Of a stretch of 64,000 bases of DNA, positions 35,339 through 48,152 are shown piece by piece. This stretch comes from Gossypium raimondii (lineage: Eukaryota; Streptophyta; Magnoliopsida; Malvales; Malvaceae): the NCBI RefSeq assembly GCF_025698545.1, contig NC_068569.1, positions 19,220,001-19,284,000 of the forward strand, written 5' to 3'. A program made the translations under genes and the position numbers. Each line of letters begins with the position of its first letter. The stretch's first letter is position 1. A model generated the notes under the pieces. That model had not been told where the DNA came from, did not search any database, and worked only from the letters and a program-made list of their open reading frames with translations.

Positions 35339-36736
35339 TTAGCGTGGCCAAAAAGGAATTTTACCAAGCCCAATTTCCATGCTACTAGAAGGAATCAAAA
35401 TATATGTATGTATGTATGGATGGATGTATGGGGAGTGCAAGTTTTAGCTTTGTAATGTTAATGGGACAAGTTTTGGACATGTTATTTTCTGTGGATCCAA
35501 AAATGATCATAATCATACCCCCAAAGTCTAAATCCCTACCTTTTCCTATAAATCTTCTTATTTTTGTTATTACTTAATGCAAGAAAAAATTGCAGCTCTA
35601 AGTAGGTTTTGAATATTAGTTCTTCATTTTTTTTTTGGTTGTTTTCCCTACTGGGCTTATTAATTGCTTCAAGGGTTGATGAAGAACCAATGGTGGAGAT
35701 ATGGGGCTGACAGATGTTTTGTCCCCTTTAAAATACAAAATTTTTCGTTCAGATCTTTTATAATTTATAAAATTTTAAATTAAAAATAGTAAAATTACAC
35801 TTACGTGTTTTAAAAATAATAAAAATTTAATTTAATTTTTTAAAAATTATAAAGATATAGATTATTAAAATGATAAAATTACATATTTACTATTATAAAA
35901 ATATACAATTTAATTCTGGCCGCCACTACGAAGAACCCGACCTGATTGAAAGAAAAATTGCAATATGAATAAATACATATTGTAGCAATAATTGTCCTAA
36001 CTAGGATGGAAAAATTGTTCCCTTTATTAGATTAGATGACTAAGTTTTAATTGCATAATAAATTAATTTTTTAAGAGAAATTAAATCCGAAGCACAAAAT
36101 CTTTAAAGAAATAAAATTAAAAGAGAAATGATTTACATAAAAGGGAATTTGCTGCTAATATGATACTGACAATTGATTAGTGGTGTGGCTTAGTCAGCTT
36201 TGCATGGAAATTTGCACAAAGTGAATGTAAGAAATAAAAGGAGGAACAAAATGAAACACATTATTGTTATCAAAATGGTAGGCAATTGTTTGTTTCATTT
36301 CTTATGTTGTTGTTAAATAAGGAGAAGATCCATTGAAGGGCTCAAAAGCCGAAACCCTAATTAAAATCACAATGTGCAAAGTTTATTGTGAATACCAATC
36401 CAGCGTGTAGTTGTCTTCTTTAAAATGACCTTTCCCGTTTAAAAGAGTTAAATGCCATCCAATCAATCCACCACTTCAGCCCATGCCTTAATCAATATTC
36501 TAATCATTTCATAAGCATTTAACACCTTTATTACATTAAATACATAACTCTCAACTCACCCTTTACTTCTCCATGCAATAGTCAACAAAACTATATTGGT
36601 AGCTATCTATGAAAATTTATAAAATGATCACTCAATTATTTAATTTTGTCTTCTTCTTTTTTTACCATCGGCTGTTAAATAATTAATGGAAAGATGATGT
36701 GACAATTTTTAAAATTAGTATAATAATAAATTTAGC
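35339..36736. other. Intergenic sequence downstream of the FLZ gene
   Basis: The start is probably the FLZ 3' UTR and includes a short (ATGT/ATGG)n run at 35404-35430. No further gene or RNA is recognised. The sequence becomes AT-rich up to the LTR at 36737. Confidence 0.6.
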
Positions 36737-39046
36737 TGTAACGCCCCAAAATTTTGAGTGTTGTTTGCTAAATCTTGTTATAATTAAGTTTTTGTAACTG
36801 TGGCTAAGTGCTCTACTTGTATGGTCTAGGGTGGGGGTTCAATTCTTTCTTTTGGGGTTTTGCTATTTATTTTGGTTTAACCCCAATCCTTAACTTCTTG
36901 GATTAAGTTTAATTTTGTGTGTTTTTATGTTAAGAATGAGCATGTTGGTTCAATGGTTAAACTTTTGTATACTTGTGGTCTTGAGTTCAAGTCTTGACAT
37001 AAGTGAAGAGGACTTTTTTTTGACATGGTGTGATAATTAGTTCACTTTTAATTAATTAAATATGTTTAAAAAAAAAAGAAAGTTTTTCCTCTTACGTTCT
37101 TCCTTCCATTTTTTGTTTTCATTATTGTTTTCTTCTTTTTATTTATTTTTGTTCTTGCTCGTTATTTTGTGACCTTCTTTTTACTTTGTTGTGGTGTGAT
37201 TTATTGAATTATGTCATTCTGTGTTCGATTTCATTCGTTAAGGTAAGATTTTACGGGTTAATTCATTGTTTGTGTTGGATTCGTTGTAAATTGGAGTTTT
37301 TCCCTCAAATTCCATTGTTGTGTTTTAATTTCTCTTGTCTTGGTTGTTGTTTCGATATGTTAGGGGAAGATCAAAAGATTCCTAATGTTCCTCCTCCTAC
37401 CTAGGATTCGAGTGTGTGTTGTTGGTTTGCAGGTAAGTATATTTTGTTTGTTTGAGGGTTGTGTGTCGAAGTTTTAGATGAAGGTTGATGGTGGTTTATT
37501 TATCATTTAGTTCGATTGTTTCGTTAAATTGGTTATTTGATGGTCGTTTTTAGGTTCCAGTTTCCCCGTATTGCTCTGGCATCGAATCTATACCAGGTGT
37601 GTAACGAAAACTTGAAAACTTGCTAATGAAAGAGGCTAAAAAACATGGTTGTCGACGTCACACGACCGTATGTGAGGTCGTGTAACTCACTATTTTGGCT
37701 TTAGGGTCACACAGGCCAGGGACACAGGCGTGTGTCTAAGCCTTGTAACTTATTGTTTTAGCTTTAGAGTCAAACGGGCTAAGGACACAAGTCTGTGTCT
37801 AGGCCATGTAACTCACTATTTTGCCTTTAGAGTCACACGGGCTAGAGACACAGACGTGTGTCCAAGCCGTGTAACTCATTGTTTTGGAGTTTGAGTCGCA
37901 TAGGCCAAGGACACGGGTGTATGTCTAGGTCGTATGAGATGTATTTAAGTTCTTGAGTCACACAAACATGTGTGGGGCTGTGTGTCAGACCGTGTAACTC
38001 ATTGTTTGAGCCACACGATCGTGTGCCAGGCCATGTAAACCACAAGGGCCAGCCATCCAGGCTGTGTGAATCCACACGAGCGTGTGGGTCAAATTCTAAT
38101 TTTTTTCCTAAGACCGTAAATGTTGTTCAAATCGAACGTAGGTCTACCATAGGGTCCGCATGGTCTAATTTAGTAAGAAAATTAGTTATCTGATGATCTG
38201 TTACTGAATATTCTGTTGTTTACATACATGTATTGACGTGATACCTGATAAATAAGTGCAACAACATTACATGATTATGGTCTGAATTGGTATTACCATA
38301 TACGTATATCTGATATCTGTTAAATCTGTATCTGCATTGGGTTGAGAGTGTATAAAGGAGGAAGTGTGGCAGTTTAATAATCTATAGATTTTAGTGGCTG
38401 AGCCACAAGCTTATATATGATTCTGGCAGTTTATCGCGTTTTGATCTGGCAGATAGTTTGTAATCATTTTGAAATGTGTCATATTGACACTCAGTGGTAT
38501 GTGAGGCAGGATGAGTATTTGATACCCTAAATGGTGTGCTGGGATGGTCAGAGATAGTGTATAGTAGATGAGGGTAAGACTCTGCATTTGTATCTGAATC
38601 TGAAACTGTATCTAATATGTTCTGTTTTTGAATCTGTAACTGTATATGATATGTTCTGTATCTATTTCTGATTATGATATCCGACTAAATAATATCTGAA
38701 AGTGAGATCCGTCTGTACATATTTAGTTCATAAGTTACACATTGAGTGTGTAAACTCACTTCGACTGTTGTTTGAATTTCAGGTAATCCTCAGACTTGAT
38801 CGGGTCAGTGTGTCGAGAGCTCAGCTAGATTGTTTAACTAACTTGTTATGATATTTGGTTTTATGTTGTTATTATCTTTCTGGGTTTGTGTACTTTAAAT
38901 GTTTGGTTTACATTCTGATTATAAACTTTTAAATATTTTGGGTTGTCTAAACTATAATTATTAAAGGTTGGATTTTTTTCTATGAAAGAGTTGATGTAGC
39001 TCTCCAGACTTGGTCATGTTGTCTAGGCTGAATTTGGAGTGTTACA
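36737..39046 (+). repeat. Gypsy 5' LTR with internal tandem repeats
   Basis: The LTR begins TGTAACGCCCC and ends GAGTGTTACA. TGGTATTAGAGTC at 39052-39064 is a recognisable initiator-tRNA-Met primer binding site with two substitutions from TGGTATCAGAGCC, which sets the right boundary. The region 37660-38060 holds about six degenerate units of roughly 60-65 bp. Confidence 0.88.
37660..38060. repeat. Tandem repeats built on GTCACACGGGC / GTGTGTC..GCCGTGTAACTCA
   Basis: About six units of roughly 60-65 bp recur, each with a GTCACAC-type word, a GGACACAGGCGTGTGTC-type near-palindrome and a GTAACTCATTGTTTT-type spacer. The later units are shorter and more diverged. I know this repeat style from cotton gypsy LTRs, and it supports the organism guess. 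Confidence 0.75.
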
Positions 39047-39354
39047 TTTAGTGGTATTAGAGTCAGGTTTCAAAACCCGGGCTGTGTTTTCTAGGCTCCT
39101 GTTTTTATGAAAAGTATGATTTTGAATAAAACGTTTATATGATTAACTCTGAAAACTAATTTTATAAAAGACCGAGATACCGACGCTGAACCTATAAGTA
39201 CTTCTGTCTTAGCTGTATTATTTAGCTAGAAAATATTGTAGGAATTGAACTTGTGTCTTAGGTTAAAGACTATGGTATGAACAGTGAAATGAGATATCTG
39301 ATGAGAACTCTGAACTTATCTGTGAACTTTTAGCATTGTAGATAAACTGAAATA

Positions 39355-40181
39355 ATGAATTCGCGCGGTAGTCATGGACGTAGTTCTCATTGGGCACCGC
39401 GGGCGTCGAGGGGGATCTCGAGCAAAGTCATCCTCTATGGGTAGTATGCCCAATTTGGAGACCAGCGAAACTGTTGGTTCTCTTACTGTTGAAACTGGGT
39501 TTTAGACTCCAATAACTAGGGACAACGCACTATCCCAAGCTATACTGCATGTTTGGGAGAGGGTCGCTAGGACTTATTTTGGATATAGGAGCCAAGGGTC
39601 GGTTACTGAACGACTCTAGTCGAATGGTGCTGAGTTGTTTAGGGGTGTCACTGGATTCACCCCTATAGTGGCCGAGTACTGGTTAGAGTCCACCAAACGT
39701 ATTATGAATGACATCAACTACACTCCTATACAGAAATTGAGGGGTGTCGTATATCTGCTTCGAGATGAAGCTTACCGGTGGTGGTTGATTGTTGAGCAGG
39801 GTTCCCAACCCGAACAGATCACTTGGGATTTCTTCAAGAGCGCCTTCCAAAGTAAGTATGTGGGGGCGAGTTATGTGGAGTCTCATAGACGTGATGAGCT
39901 TAGTTCAGAGTGAGAGGTCTGTGATCGGGTATGAGGTTGAGTTTCTGAGATTGAACAGGTATGCACTCAGTTTGGTTCTGAATGTCTATGAGAGGAGTAT
40001 TCGGTTCGAGGAGAGACTGAGATATGATATGAGAGTTTTGATGGCTCCTCAAAGGGAGTGATTTTTTGCGGCCTTGATTGACAAGGCAAAGATAGCAGAG
40101 GAGGTGAAACGCATTGAGCGCGAGAGGAGAGACCGAGAGAGAGGTCAGAGTATGCTTAAGAGGGATTCAATTTTCTTAAAG
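39355..40181 (+). pseudogene. Gypsy gag remnant (retrotransposon gag domain), frameshifted
   Basis: A start at 39355 reads MNSRGSHGRSSHW, then hits a stop at about 39440. The capsid-like retrotrans_gag domain follows at 39635-39913 with AEYWLESTKRIMNDI, QKLRGVVYLLRDEAYRWW and WDFFKSAFQSKYVGASY. It continues in another frame at 39900-40060 (GYEVEFLRLNRYALSLV, MRVLMAPQRE) and ends KAKIAEEVKRIERERRDRERG. At least three disruptions are visible. The usual C-terminal zinc knuckle is missing because the element is cut off. Confidence 0.85.
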
Positions 40182-42015
40182 TAAGGTTAGAAGTATATTC
40201 TAATTGTAACTTATATAAATGGTTTAATATAATAGATTTTGAAGAAAGCTTGAATATAACTCTTTGGATAAATATGTGTCAATGTATTCGAACTTATATC
40301 ATCTTGTACTAATAATAATGTCGATATAAGTGAAATTAAGACTTAGTCGGCTATTAATCGAATTAGTAATATTGTGTTAATTTGAAATTTTGAATTTGAA
40401 TTAAATTGTAAAAATAAAATGGTTATATTATAAATAAATTAGTTCACTTTCAATATAACATATTTGAAATATATATATAAAAGTTTAACCACTTCTCTTT
40501 TGGCTCTAAATAATGAGTGTGGTGGTGAATTTGATGTACTAAGCAAGAAGGGTAACAATGTAGATGAAGCAAAGTTTGCATAGTTGCCTAGTAGAGGGAG
40601 AAAGAATTTGGGTATGTATCATAACAAGGGCCAAGTAGCTAGAGAGCTTAAATTATTATTGAAAATTTTAATAATGATTCCTTATGGACAAAAAAGGTCC
40701 CATCCTCAGTAATTGGTTCACAATATATGACCCACAACACATTGATCGTAAGATTACTTTTTCGTTAATAAAAAGTGTAATTTGATAAAACAAGAGTTTT
40801 TAGCGTGAAGAGAAACAGAATGCAGCTACTCGATCATCTTGGTGGCATAAGTCTTCCAAAGCAAAACAACATCCGGGGACAGAACAGAATCCCGTTTAGG
40901 GTGAAGGCTCATGATTTTTGTTTTTTCTTGATATATAACACTAAAAATTATAATTTTGTAAATTTACATCTACTTTGTCCTCCAAAAATTTAAACATGGA
41001 TTGCTCCCTCTCTCATTATATTCACCCTATTAGAATACAACTAACTCCATTAGATTCCAACCTAATTGCTTTCCTTTTTTTTTTCTCCGAAATATTTATA
41101 TTTATTTATTTTATTCTAAAAACTTCAAACAACTTTTTTCGAGGTTTCATGCTTTAAGGAAAAATAACTCAAACTTTTCCCAACCCACTTTGCAAGTTTT
41201 GGTGTTAGAGACAAACAAGGCAACCATAAATCATGATTTTAAATTTTAACAGAGATACCTCCCAAATGCATTTGGATGAGTAAAAATAGAGATAGACATA
41301 AGAATAGGAAAAATTATCATATGTTTGTCGAGCTTTTAATTTGCAATATAAGATGTAATTTAAGTTTAGTTCGTTTTATACATCAATTTAAGATTATTCT
41401 CCCATTAAAATTTTTCCTTAAAAAGCTGAACACGAAAAATAATTTATTTACAAAGTAAATATTGTACTGAAAATAAGTTACTTACTACAAACAAAATAAG
41501 TGTTCTCATTCTTCTTCAAAAGTGGAAACACAAGTATTTATATAGACACTAATTGTAATATATTTTTAAATGAGCAAGTATGATTCAATTGAAGGTTTGA
41601 AATTTCACCCAACTAAATTACTTATTAAGAAATAAAATAAGAGAGATATTATTGACTTTAACTTCTACAATGTTAGAATCTCTTTAAATAAGATCACACT
41701 AAGATTTCTAAGAATTTTCATTACCTAATCTGATCTTTTCTCCAATTAAAATCTCGAGATTTGCTGCTCAAAATCCCAACAACAATGTAAGTAAATAATT
41801 AAGATATATAGGTCAAAACATGCCAATAAATAAGACAAGTTGCATAATATCTAGTTAAAAAGTGAATTGCAACTTGCTTTTCATATGTGATATGCAACTA
41901 GCATTAACAACCTCCGCCTCTGCATTTGTAACCAAAAACCTTGCACCAAACTTTGTCGAACAAGGGATTATGAAACTTAAAATAAATATTTTCTAACTCT
42001 TCTTAAATGTCATCT
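40182..42015. other. AT-rich intergenic sequence
   Basis: No gene, RNA gene or complete mobile element is recognised. Short open frames such as the one at 40805-40993 have no recognisable family. Confidence 0.6.
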
Positions 42016-42215
42016 TGTAACACCCTTTACCCAACCCGATTGACAGACCTAAACCACAAGATGCTACATTTATTGCCGAAGCAACTACAATAAATTTCAA
42101 TCAAAATAACATGCTTACTTGTATATAACACAATTCAAAATAACGTATAATCATTTTCAAGTCTTATATGAACTTACGAAAACTCTCATAATAACCCGAG
42201 CTACTGAAGAAACAA
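42016..42215 (+). repeat. Fragment of a gypsy LTR start
   Basis: TGTAACACCCTTTACCC at 42016 resembles the starts of the LTRs at 8099 and 36737 (TGTAAYRCCC). No matching end follows, and the fragment runs into the Copia relic at 42230. The right boundary is a guess. Confidence 0.4.
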
Positions 42216-42229
42216 CATCAAGTTTCATT

Positions 42230-42850
42230 TTCAACCTTGGGTCTAGAGCAATTTCGTGGAGTTGAAAGAAACACGAAGTGGTGGCCTTATCAACCTTTGA
42301 TGCTGAGTATATTGCATCAACTTCTTCAGCTTGTCAAACAATTTGGCTAAGGAGAATTCCTGTATATTTCAATTAGAAGCAGATAGGTGACATCGTTTGT
42401 GACAATAGTTCGACTAGTTTGTATGACAAATAACCCAACTTTTAATGGTAGAACCAAACACTTCAATGTTTGCATCATTTTATTCGAAGTCTTATTTGTA
42501 TTTTTGTAAAATAAGTGAGCCACTTATAAACATTTTATAAAATCAATTTCACAAGTAAAACACGAATTTTTCAGGCAACAACCTGGAGTTTGCAGCTTTG
42601 AGTGAAGAGGGAGTGTTGGATATGGATTCAAAGCTTTGATCGATTGTTGTGGATGTATGTTGGTGGATGCATGACACAGTATTTTGGTCAAAACTTGTTT
42701 CTACTAATTAGCTTAGTGGGTTATTTACTTTAAGATAAGGCTTGTTTATTGCATGTAAGCTTGTATATAAAGTCACTCTCTATTTGTTTGTTTTTTAATC
42801 ATTGAGTTTTAGAAGTAATAAAAGCATGAGTAAACTATGATTCACTCAAC
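42230..42850 (+). mobile_element. Copia 3' end relic: RNase H, polypurine tract, partial LTR
   Basis: The frame from 42230 reads FNLGSRAISWS, a stop, KKHEVVALSTFDAEYIASTSSACQTIWLRRI and, after disruptions, a CDNSSTSL-like segment. This is Copia RNase H (consensus SKKQ..VALSTTEAEY...ACQAIWLRR). A purine-rich AGTGAAGAGGGAG leads to TGTTGGATATGG at 42614, the typical start of a 3' LTR. The LTR probably ends near 42850. It belongs to a different lineage from the element at 20546. The rest of the element is absent. Confidence 0.75.
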
Positions 42851-43210
42851 TATATGCTGGTTTATTTTTTTTGTCATAATTTCTTTTAATTGGTAACTAT
42901 TGTTATTTTTATCCATTTTCGTTAAGTATTTGACTAGAGGGTGATGTGATAATTAAAAATGGCATAATAATAAATTTAGCCCTTAATTTTTACATATTAT
43001 ATCGATTTACTTATAATTTTTAAAAATAACTCAAAATTTACAAATAGTCTCAATTTGATCCTAATTCTAAAATATTCAAAGAAATATATAAAAAACATAT
43101 AATAAATTTTAAAATATATAGAAATAAATAATATTGTTAAAATTATAATAATGTTAATATTAATATATACATAAATATTTTTAAATTATAATAATGTAAA
43201 TATTAATATA
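42851..43210. other. AT-rich intergenic sequence
   Basis: No gene is seen. The sequence is low-complexity and AT-rich up to the hAT MITE. Confidence 0.6.
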
Positions 43211-43218
43211 TTCTCATT

Positions 43219-43892
43219 TAGACCTGATCATGGGTCAAGCCAGGTTCGGGTCAAGGCGATGCAAAATTTTAGGCCCGCTTTCTAAAGCTCGGGCCCAATT
43301 CGATTCAAAAAATAGGCCTAAAATTTTTCTCAAGCATGACCCAGATAAAAATGCTAAACTTGAGCCCAACCCACCCGTATTAAAATTATTATATTATTTT
43401 TTATATAAAAAATTTAAAAAATATATAATACATCAAATACACTAAAAATATTAAAATAAATGTTTCCTAACAAATTGAAAGTACATTAAAAAAAAGGTCT
43501 TTATATTAAATAACACTAAGATAGTTGCAACTTAACAAGCAAATACCTCTAAAATAGTAGCAACTATCTTAGTGCTATTTAGTGCTATTTAAGTATAATA
43601 ACCAAATAGTTGTCATTTTGTATACTGAAACAGTAGCAACTAAACAAGAGTTATACAATATCCAAACAATAACAACAAAATAATAACAATATAATAATAA
43701 AATAACAATAAATTTAGGCAGATTCGGGCATGGCTTGAGCCAAGAAAAGCTTACCGAAGCTCTGTCCATTTGGAAAATGTGTCTTATTTTTTGTCCAAAT
43801 CCATTTTTTGAACCTATATTTTTCTCAAACCCTCTAACTTTTCGGGCGGGCCTTTAGGCTTGAGCGAATAGTCCAGCTCATGATCAGGTCTA
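43219..43892. mobile_element. 674-bp hAT-type MITE with internal hairpin
   Basis: Ends are TAGACCTGATCATG and CATGATCAGGTCTA, which are perfect inverted repeats. Flanking octamers are TTCTCATT (43211-43218) and TTCTCACT (43893-43900), a hAT-size target duplication with one mismatch. A 24-nt inner inverted repeat at 43508-43531 and 43557-43580 matches at 22 positions around a 25-nt loop. GC-rich AGGCCCG/CGGGCGGGCC words near both ends resemble the MITE at 18415-18721. No coding capacity is present. Confidence 0.85.
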
Positions 43893-43900
43893 TTCTCACT

Positions 43901-44569
43901 CATGTGAATGAAACACATTTCATGACTAGTTATTTACTTCTTTGAAGAATACTTACGGCTAGAGGATTTTCATTACTACTGATAATAGATATTTTAATTA
44001 TAACAAAAAAATAAATGATGATTTTTTTTACAATGGGTTACAATATCATTTAAAAAGAAAACAAAAATTCGAGCAAATCGAATATGAATTTTAATTATCA
44101 TGCAAGTAAGCATTCAAACTAATCCTTTAAACTCATTTTACAATGAAATAATTTCTTTTAAATTTGTTTCTCCATTAAAATAATCAACGTGGGATGCATG
44201 TGTTGGACTCTGCTCCTAGGGAGATGAAAACACTTGATTTACAAGGGGTCATTGGTAATAGTTTTTAGGCTTACTCACTTATTTCAACCAAAAAAAGTAT
44301 TTTTTTTTTCAATTTGTTGTTTATCAAATCATAAAAAATGGAAAAATTAACTATTATTATTTTTGTTGATTTGGTATTTATGTAGATGTCACAATTAATT
44401 TTTTAAAAATTAAAAAAAAATTCAAATAAATTATAAAAAATAAAAATTATTGAAAAAGCATAAAAAAAAATATTTTAAAATTAATCATTCACTAATGTGT
44501 TATAAATGTGGGTTGTCACGAGAATGTCACGTCGGCAAAGTTAATAAACGTTAATTTTTCATCTATGTC
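43901..44569. other. AT-rich intergenic sequence
   Basis: I see no gene, RNA gene or element here. Confidence 0.6.
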
Positions 44570-44574
44570 AAGGT

Positions 44575-46777
44575 TGTACAAACCCAAATATGCCCGGGCC
44601 CAGACCAACAAACAAGCCCAAATATTTAACCTTAGCCCAATAACTAAATAGCCCAATACTTAAATAAAAGCAGGAAACCCTAGTAGCAGCAAGTTGCCGC
44701 CGCCCTCAAACGCTCCAGTAGTCTCCAGTCGCCGCAAGTTTCGGCCTCCACGCGTGCCGTTTCTCCGCAAACACCGCTCCTCAAGCACGTACCTGCAACA
44801 AGCGAAAGAGAAGAGCAAAAAATCGAGCCAATAAATAACCGAATAGATTTATTTGGATTTATTTTTTCTTTCCCATTTTCGGCTATAAAAGGCCAATATT
44901 TTCAGTGTAAAAGGTGGGAATTATTCAGTGTAAAAGAGATACGAAAATAGAGGGAAGGACTGAGATTACAAAGATTTTCTTTTTTTCGAAGGTGAATCGG
45001 GACTTTTTTAATTTTTTTTCTATTCTTTCTATTTTATTTTTTTATTTATAATAAAAAGGGAAAGAAGGAGAAAGGATCTTACCTGGTGCCGTCATGGTGT
45101 CCCCTCTCCGTCGCAATCGGAGGCGGGGTGCCGTTGGAGGCCAAGGGACGACCTAGTGGTGGCGGTGCAAAAAAAAATGGGTTCAAAAACCCTAAAAAGT
45201 TCTTACAAAAAAAGAAAGAATTGGAAACTTTCTTTTAGTTTTAATTTTGTTTCTTTTAAATTTTAAAAGCAAAGATGAAATGGTGCCGTTTGGGGAAAGG
45301 GGGGTCCGCCCGTCAGACCTTAAATGGTCTATTTGCGCATTCGGTCCCCCTATTCTAGCAGTGCGTTTAAATTAAATTTTTGATTTCTTTTAAATTTTCC
45401 CGCATGTTTTATTTTTGTTCCATTTTGGCCCATCGCTGCGCAGCGTTTTGGGAAGATGGGAATAATTTCCCATCACTATTATGCGCGCATTTAAGTTGGT
45501 CCTACCTTCCAATTTATTTCAAATCTGCCCCACTTTTTTGTCTTTAAGCTCAATTTAATCCATTTTTTAAGAAAAAACTATTATTTTATTTAATTATTTT
45601 TTCTTAAAAAACATTATTATTATATTATGCATTATAGTTATCATTATATATTTTCTATACATTCACATTCACGTATTTTATATATATATATATATATATA
45701 TAATTTGAGTTTTTTACATGCATACATATATTTCTCTCGCACATTTTTTATATAGTTTTTATTTTAACTTTCACATGCCTTATATTTTATACATACTTAC
45801 CCAATTTTTATTATATATATATATATATATACATAAATTTGTATTTTTATTTTGTTGATTTTCACATGTACATATTTTTATATTTTTATCCTATTTTCAT
45901 AAATTTCGCATACATATATATACATGCATATTTTCTTAGGAATTATAATAGGTTTTGTTTTGTTTTATATATTTCATTTATTTTTTATTTTTACTTATAT
46001 ATACCTGTTTTAATATATGCTTATACACGTTTTCAAAATTTATTTATGTCTCATACTTATATTTTGAAAGTACTTATATACATATATTTTAAATTAAAGT
46101 ATCAGATCATATTGTACATTAACTTTTAACATACCCTTTTAAAAATATATTTTGGTTTTATCTATTCATCAAAGTTATTTTCTTGATTCAAAGGTTTTTT
46201 GAATAAAAGCATTATTTGAAGTTTGGGATTTTTGAGGGAAATTGAGCCCTAACGTATTGGGTTTTGATTTTCTTTGTCAATCTTAAATGACCGAGAATAT
46301 TCTTTATTTAAAATGCATGAGCATAAAATCATTTTTGGGAACTTAACTTGTCGTGCCCTAACGCATTGGGTGTGGTATGTTACTTTCTCGAAATGAAGAT
46401 TTTCGCATAAAATAAAAGTGATATTCAAAGATCGAGGATTATGAGAAATTGCACCCTAACGTATTGGGACTTGATTTCTTTACATGACTTGAACAATTGA
46501 TTATCTTTTTTCAAAATTCATCATTTGAGTTGATTTTAAAATCTTTTTAACCTTCGACACTAAGACATTAAATGATCAATTTGGTACCGATTTTGGGTGT
46601 TACGAGGGTGCTAACCCTTCCTCGTGCGTAACTGACTCCCGGACTCATTTTCTCAAAATTCGTAGACCAAAATAGGGTGAGCCGATCACACCTTAATAAA
46701 GGATCGGTGGCGACTCCAGTCTTTGCTTTTTTAAAGTCGACAACTAAATTTTTGTTTTTCAAAAAACGGTTTCGACA
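44575..46777 (+). mobile_element. Solo LTR, same family as the nested pair
   Basis: The 2203-bp LTR begins TGTACAAACCC and ends GGTTTCGACA, with a perfect 5-bp target duplication AAGGT at 44570-44574 and 46778-46782. Family features seen in the LTRs at 1786 and 3683 recur: GCCCA-rich start, AAACCCTAG, GCCGCCGCC, a TATA box (44884-44890), CCCTAACGTATTGGG units (46246, 46348, 46453) and the CGAGGGTGCTAACCCTTCCTCG block (46600). No internal retroelement genes are present. Confidence 0.9.
45679..45832. repeat. (TA)n microsatellites in the solo LTR
   Basis: Two perfect TA runs lie at 45679-45702 and 45812-45832 inside the AT-rich middle of the LTR. Confidence 0.95.
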
Positions 46778-46782
46778 AAGGT

Positions 46783-48152
46783 GATTTGACAAACAATACA
46801 AGTTCAAAAATTAAAAAAGACAGAAAAAATAAATAAAAAACTAAAATAAATTTTTTTATAAAGTTAGAATATCAAATAAATCATTATGCCTAATGTTTGT
46901 TCCATGTAACACAGCTTTAATAACTTGTTATTTTTCTATTATAAAAAAAAAACTAAAACTAAAAATATTAACAATTTTAAAAGGTATGTCGGTGAAAGAA
47001 TTGAATATGTGTAAAGTAGACAATCTTTTAAGAGACTAAAATAAAATTAATAAAACAAATTAAAAATTGTTTAATATGAATTCTAAATCAATTTATGAGT
47101 TAATTAATATTTTGTTAAAAGTGTAGGATAATGTAATCTTGAGTACATTAAAACATGTTTATCTTAATATTTAAGGGTTTAGAGGATATGAATAGTTTTA
47201 AATATTTTATAAAATAATAAAACCAAAAGTTAAAAATCAAAACTAAAAAGTATTTTTTTAAAAAATCTAGTGTCGATAAAAGAATCAAACATATGTTAAG
47301 TGGACAGTCCAATTAACTTTTTCTTAAATGTATAGTTTACATTTTTTCAAAATTTCCTGTTATATTTTTTATTTTATAGTGGTGAATACTAATTTTTTTC
47401 TATTATTTATCTATTTATATAAATAAATAATATTGAGATATATTATATAGATAAATAAGATTTAATATTAGAAAAGACACTCTTTTTTCAATTTTATTTA
47501 TGTTTTACTCATTTCTCACTGTTTATTATTGAATTTAATTATTTAAATTTCTAATCCCCACTTCCATCTCTAGCCCAAGCTTTTATTTAAAATTAAAAAA
47601 ATCTAATACTTCAAATAATTAAACTATTTTTGTGTTGAAACAAATTACTTTTTTTAAAAGTTATTATCTATTCCTAATAATAAAATAATTAAAATTTTAA
47701 AAATAATATTTGTAACTTAAATATATTTATTTATCATTAAAATTTTAAAAATATTTTAATAATTTTGGGTACACTATATTATTTTAATGCTTTAACTTCA
47801 ATTATTTGTGTATAATTTTTAAAATAAATAATAAATTACAAAAGACTTTAAAATTTAAATTTTTTATCTTTAACTCTTTATTTATATTTTAAAATTAAAA
47901 CCTTATTTTTTGTGCAATATTATTTCACATAAATTATAAACATTTAAAACATAAATATTTTTAAATATCAAAATAATAATTTAAATTTAAATTTAAAATT
48001 TAAAAATTCTTTTATCTCTAAATCCTTATTTAGCCTAAAATTAAAAAATTTAAAATTTAAAATTTTAGGTCATCATTAATTTTAAAAGTTTCAGGTCACA
48101 TATATATTTACAGCAATTTTTTCAAACTTATTTTCAGTTATAAACTTGAAAA
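46783..48152. other. AT-rich intergenic sequence and promoter region of the LTP-like gene
   Basis: No gene is seen. The AT content is extreme between 46900 and 48100. CATATATATTTA at about 48097-48108 is a possible TATA box, 45-55 bp upstream of the start codon at 48153. Confidence 0.5.

Larger units (their letters stand above)
36737..40181 (+). mobile_element. Truncated gypsy (chromovirus-like) retrotransposon: 5' LTR, PBS and gag
   Basis: A 2310-bp LTR is followed by a primer binding site and a gag remnant. The element then stops near 40181, where unrelated AT-rich DNA begins. Protease, reverse transcriptase, integrase and a 3' LTR are absent. The termini resemble the solo LTR at 8099-10855, which suggests related subfamilies. 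Confidence 0.85.
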
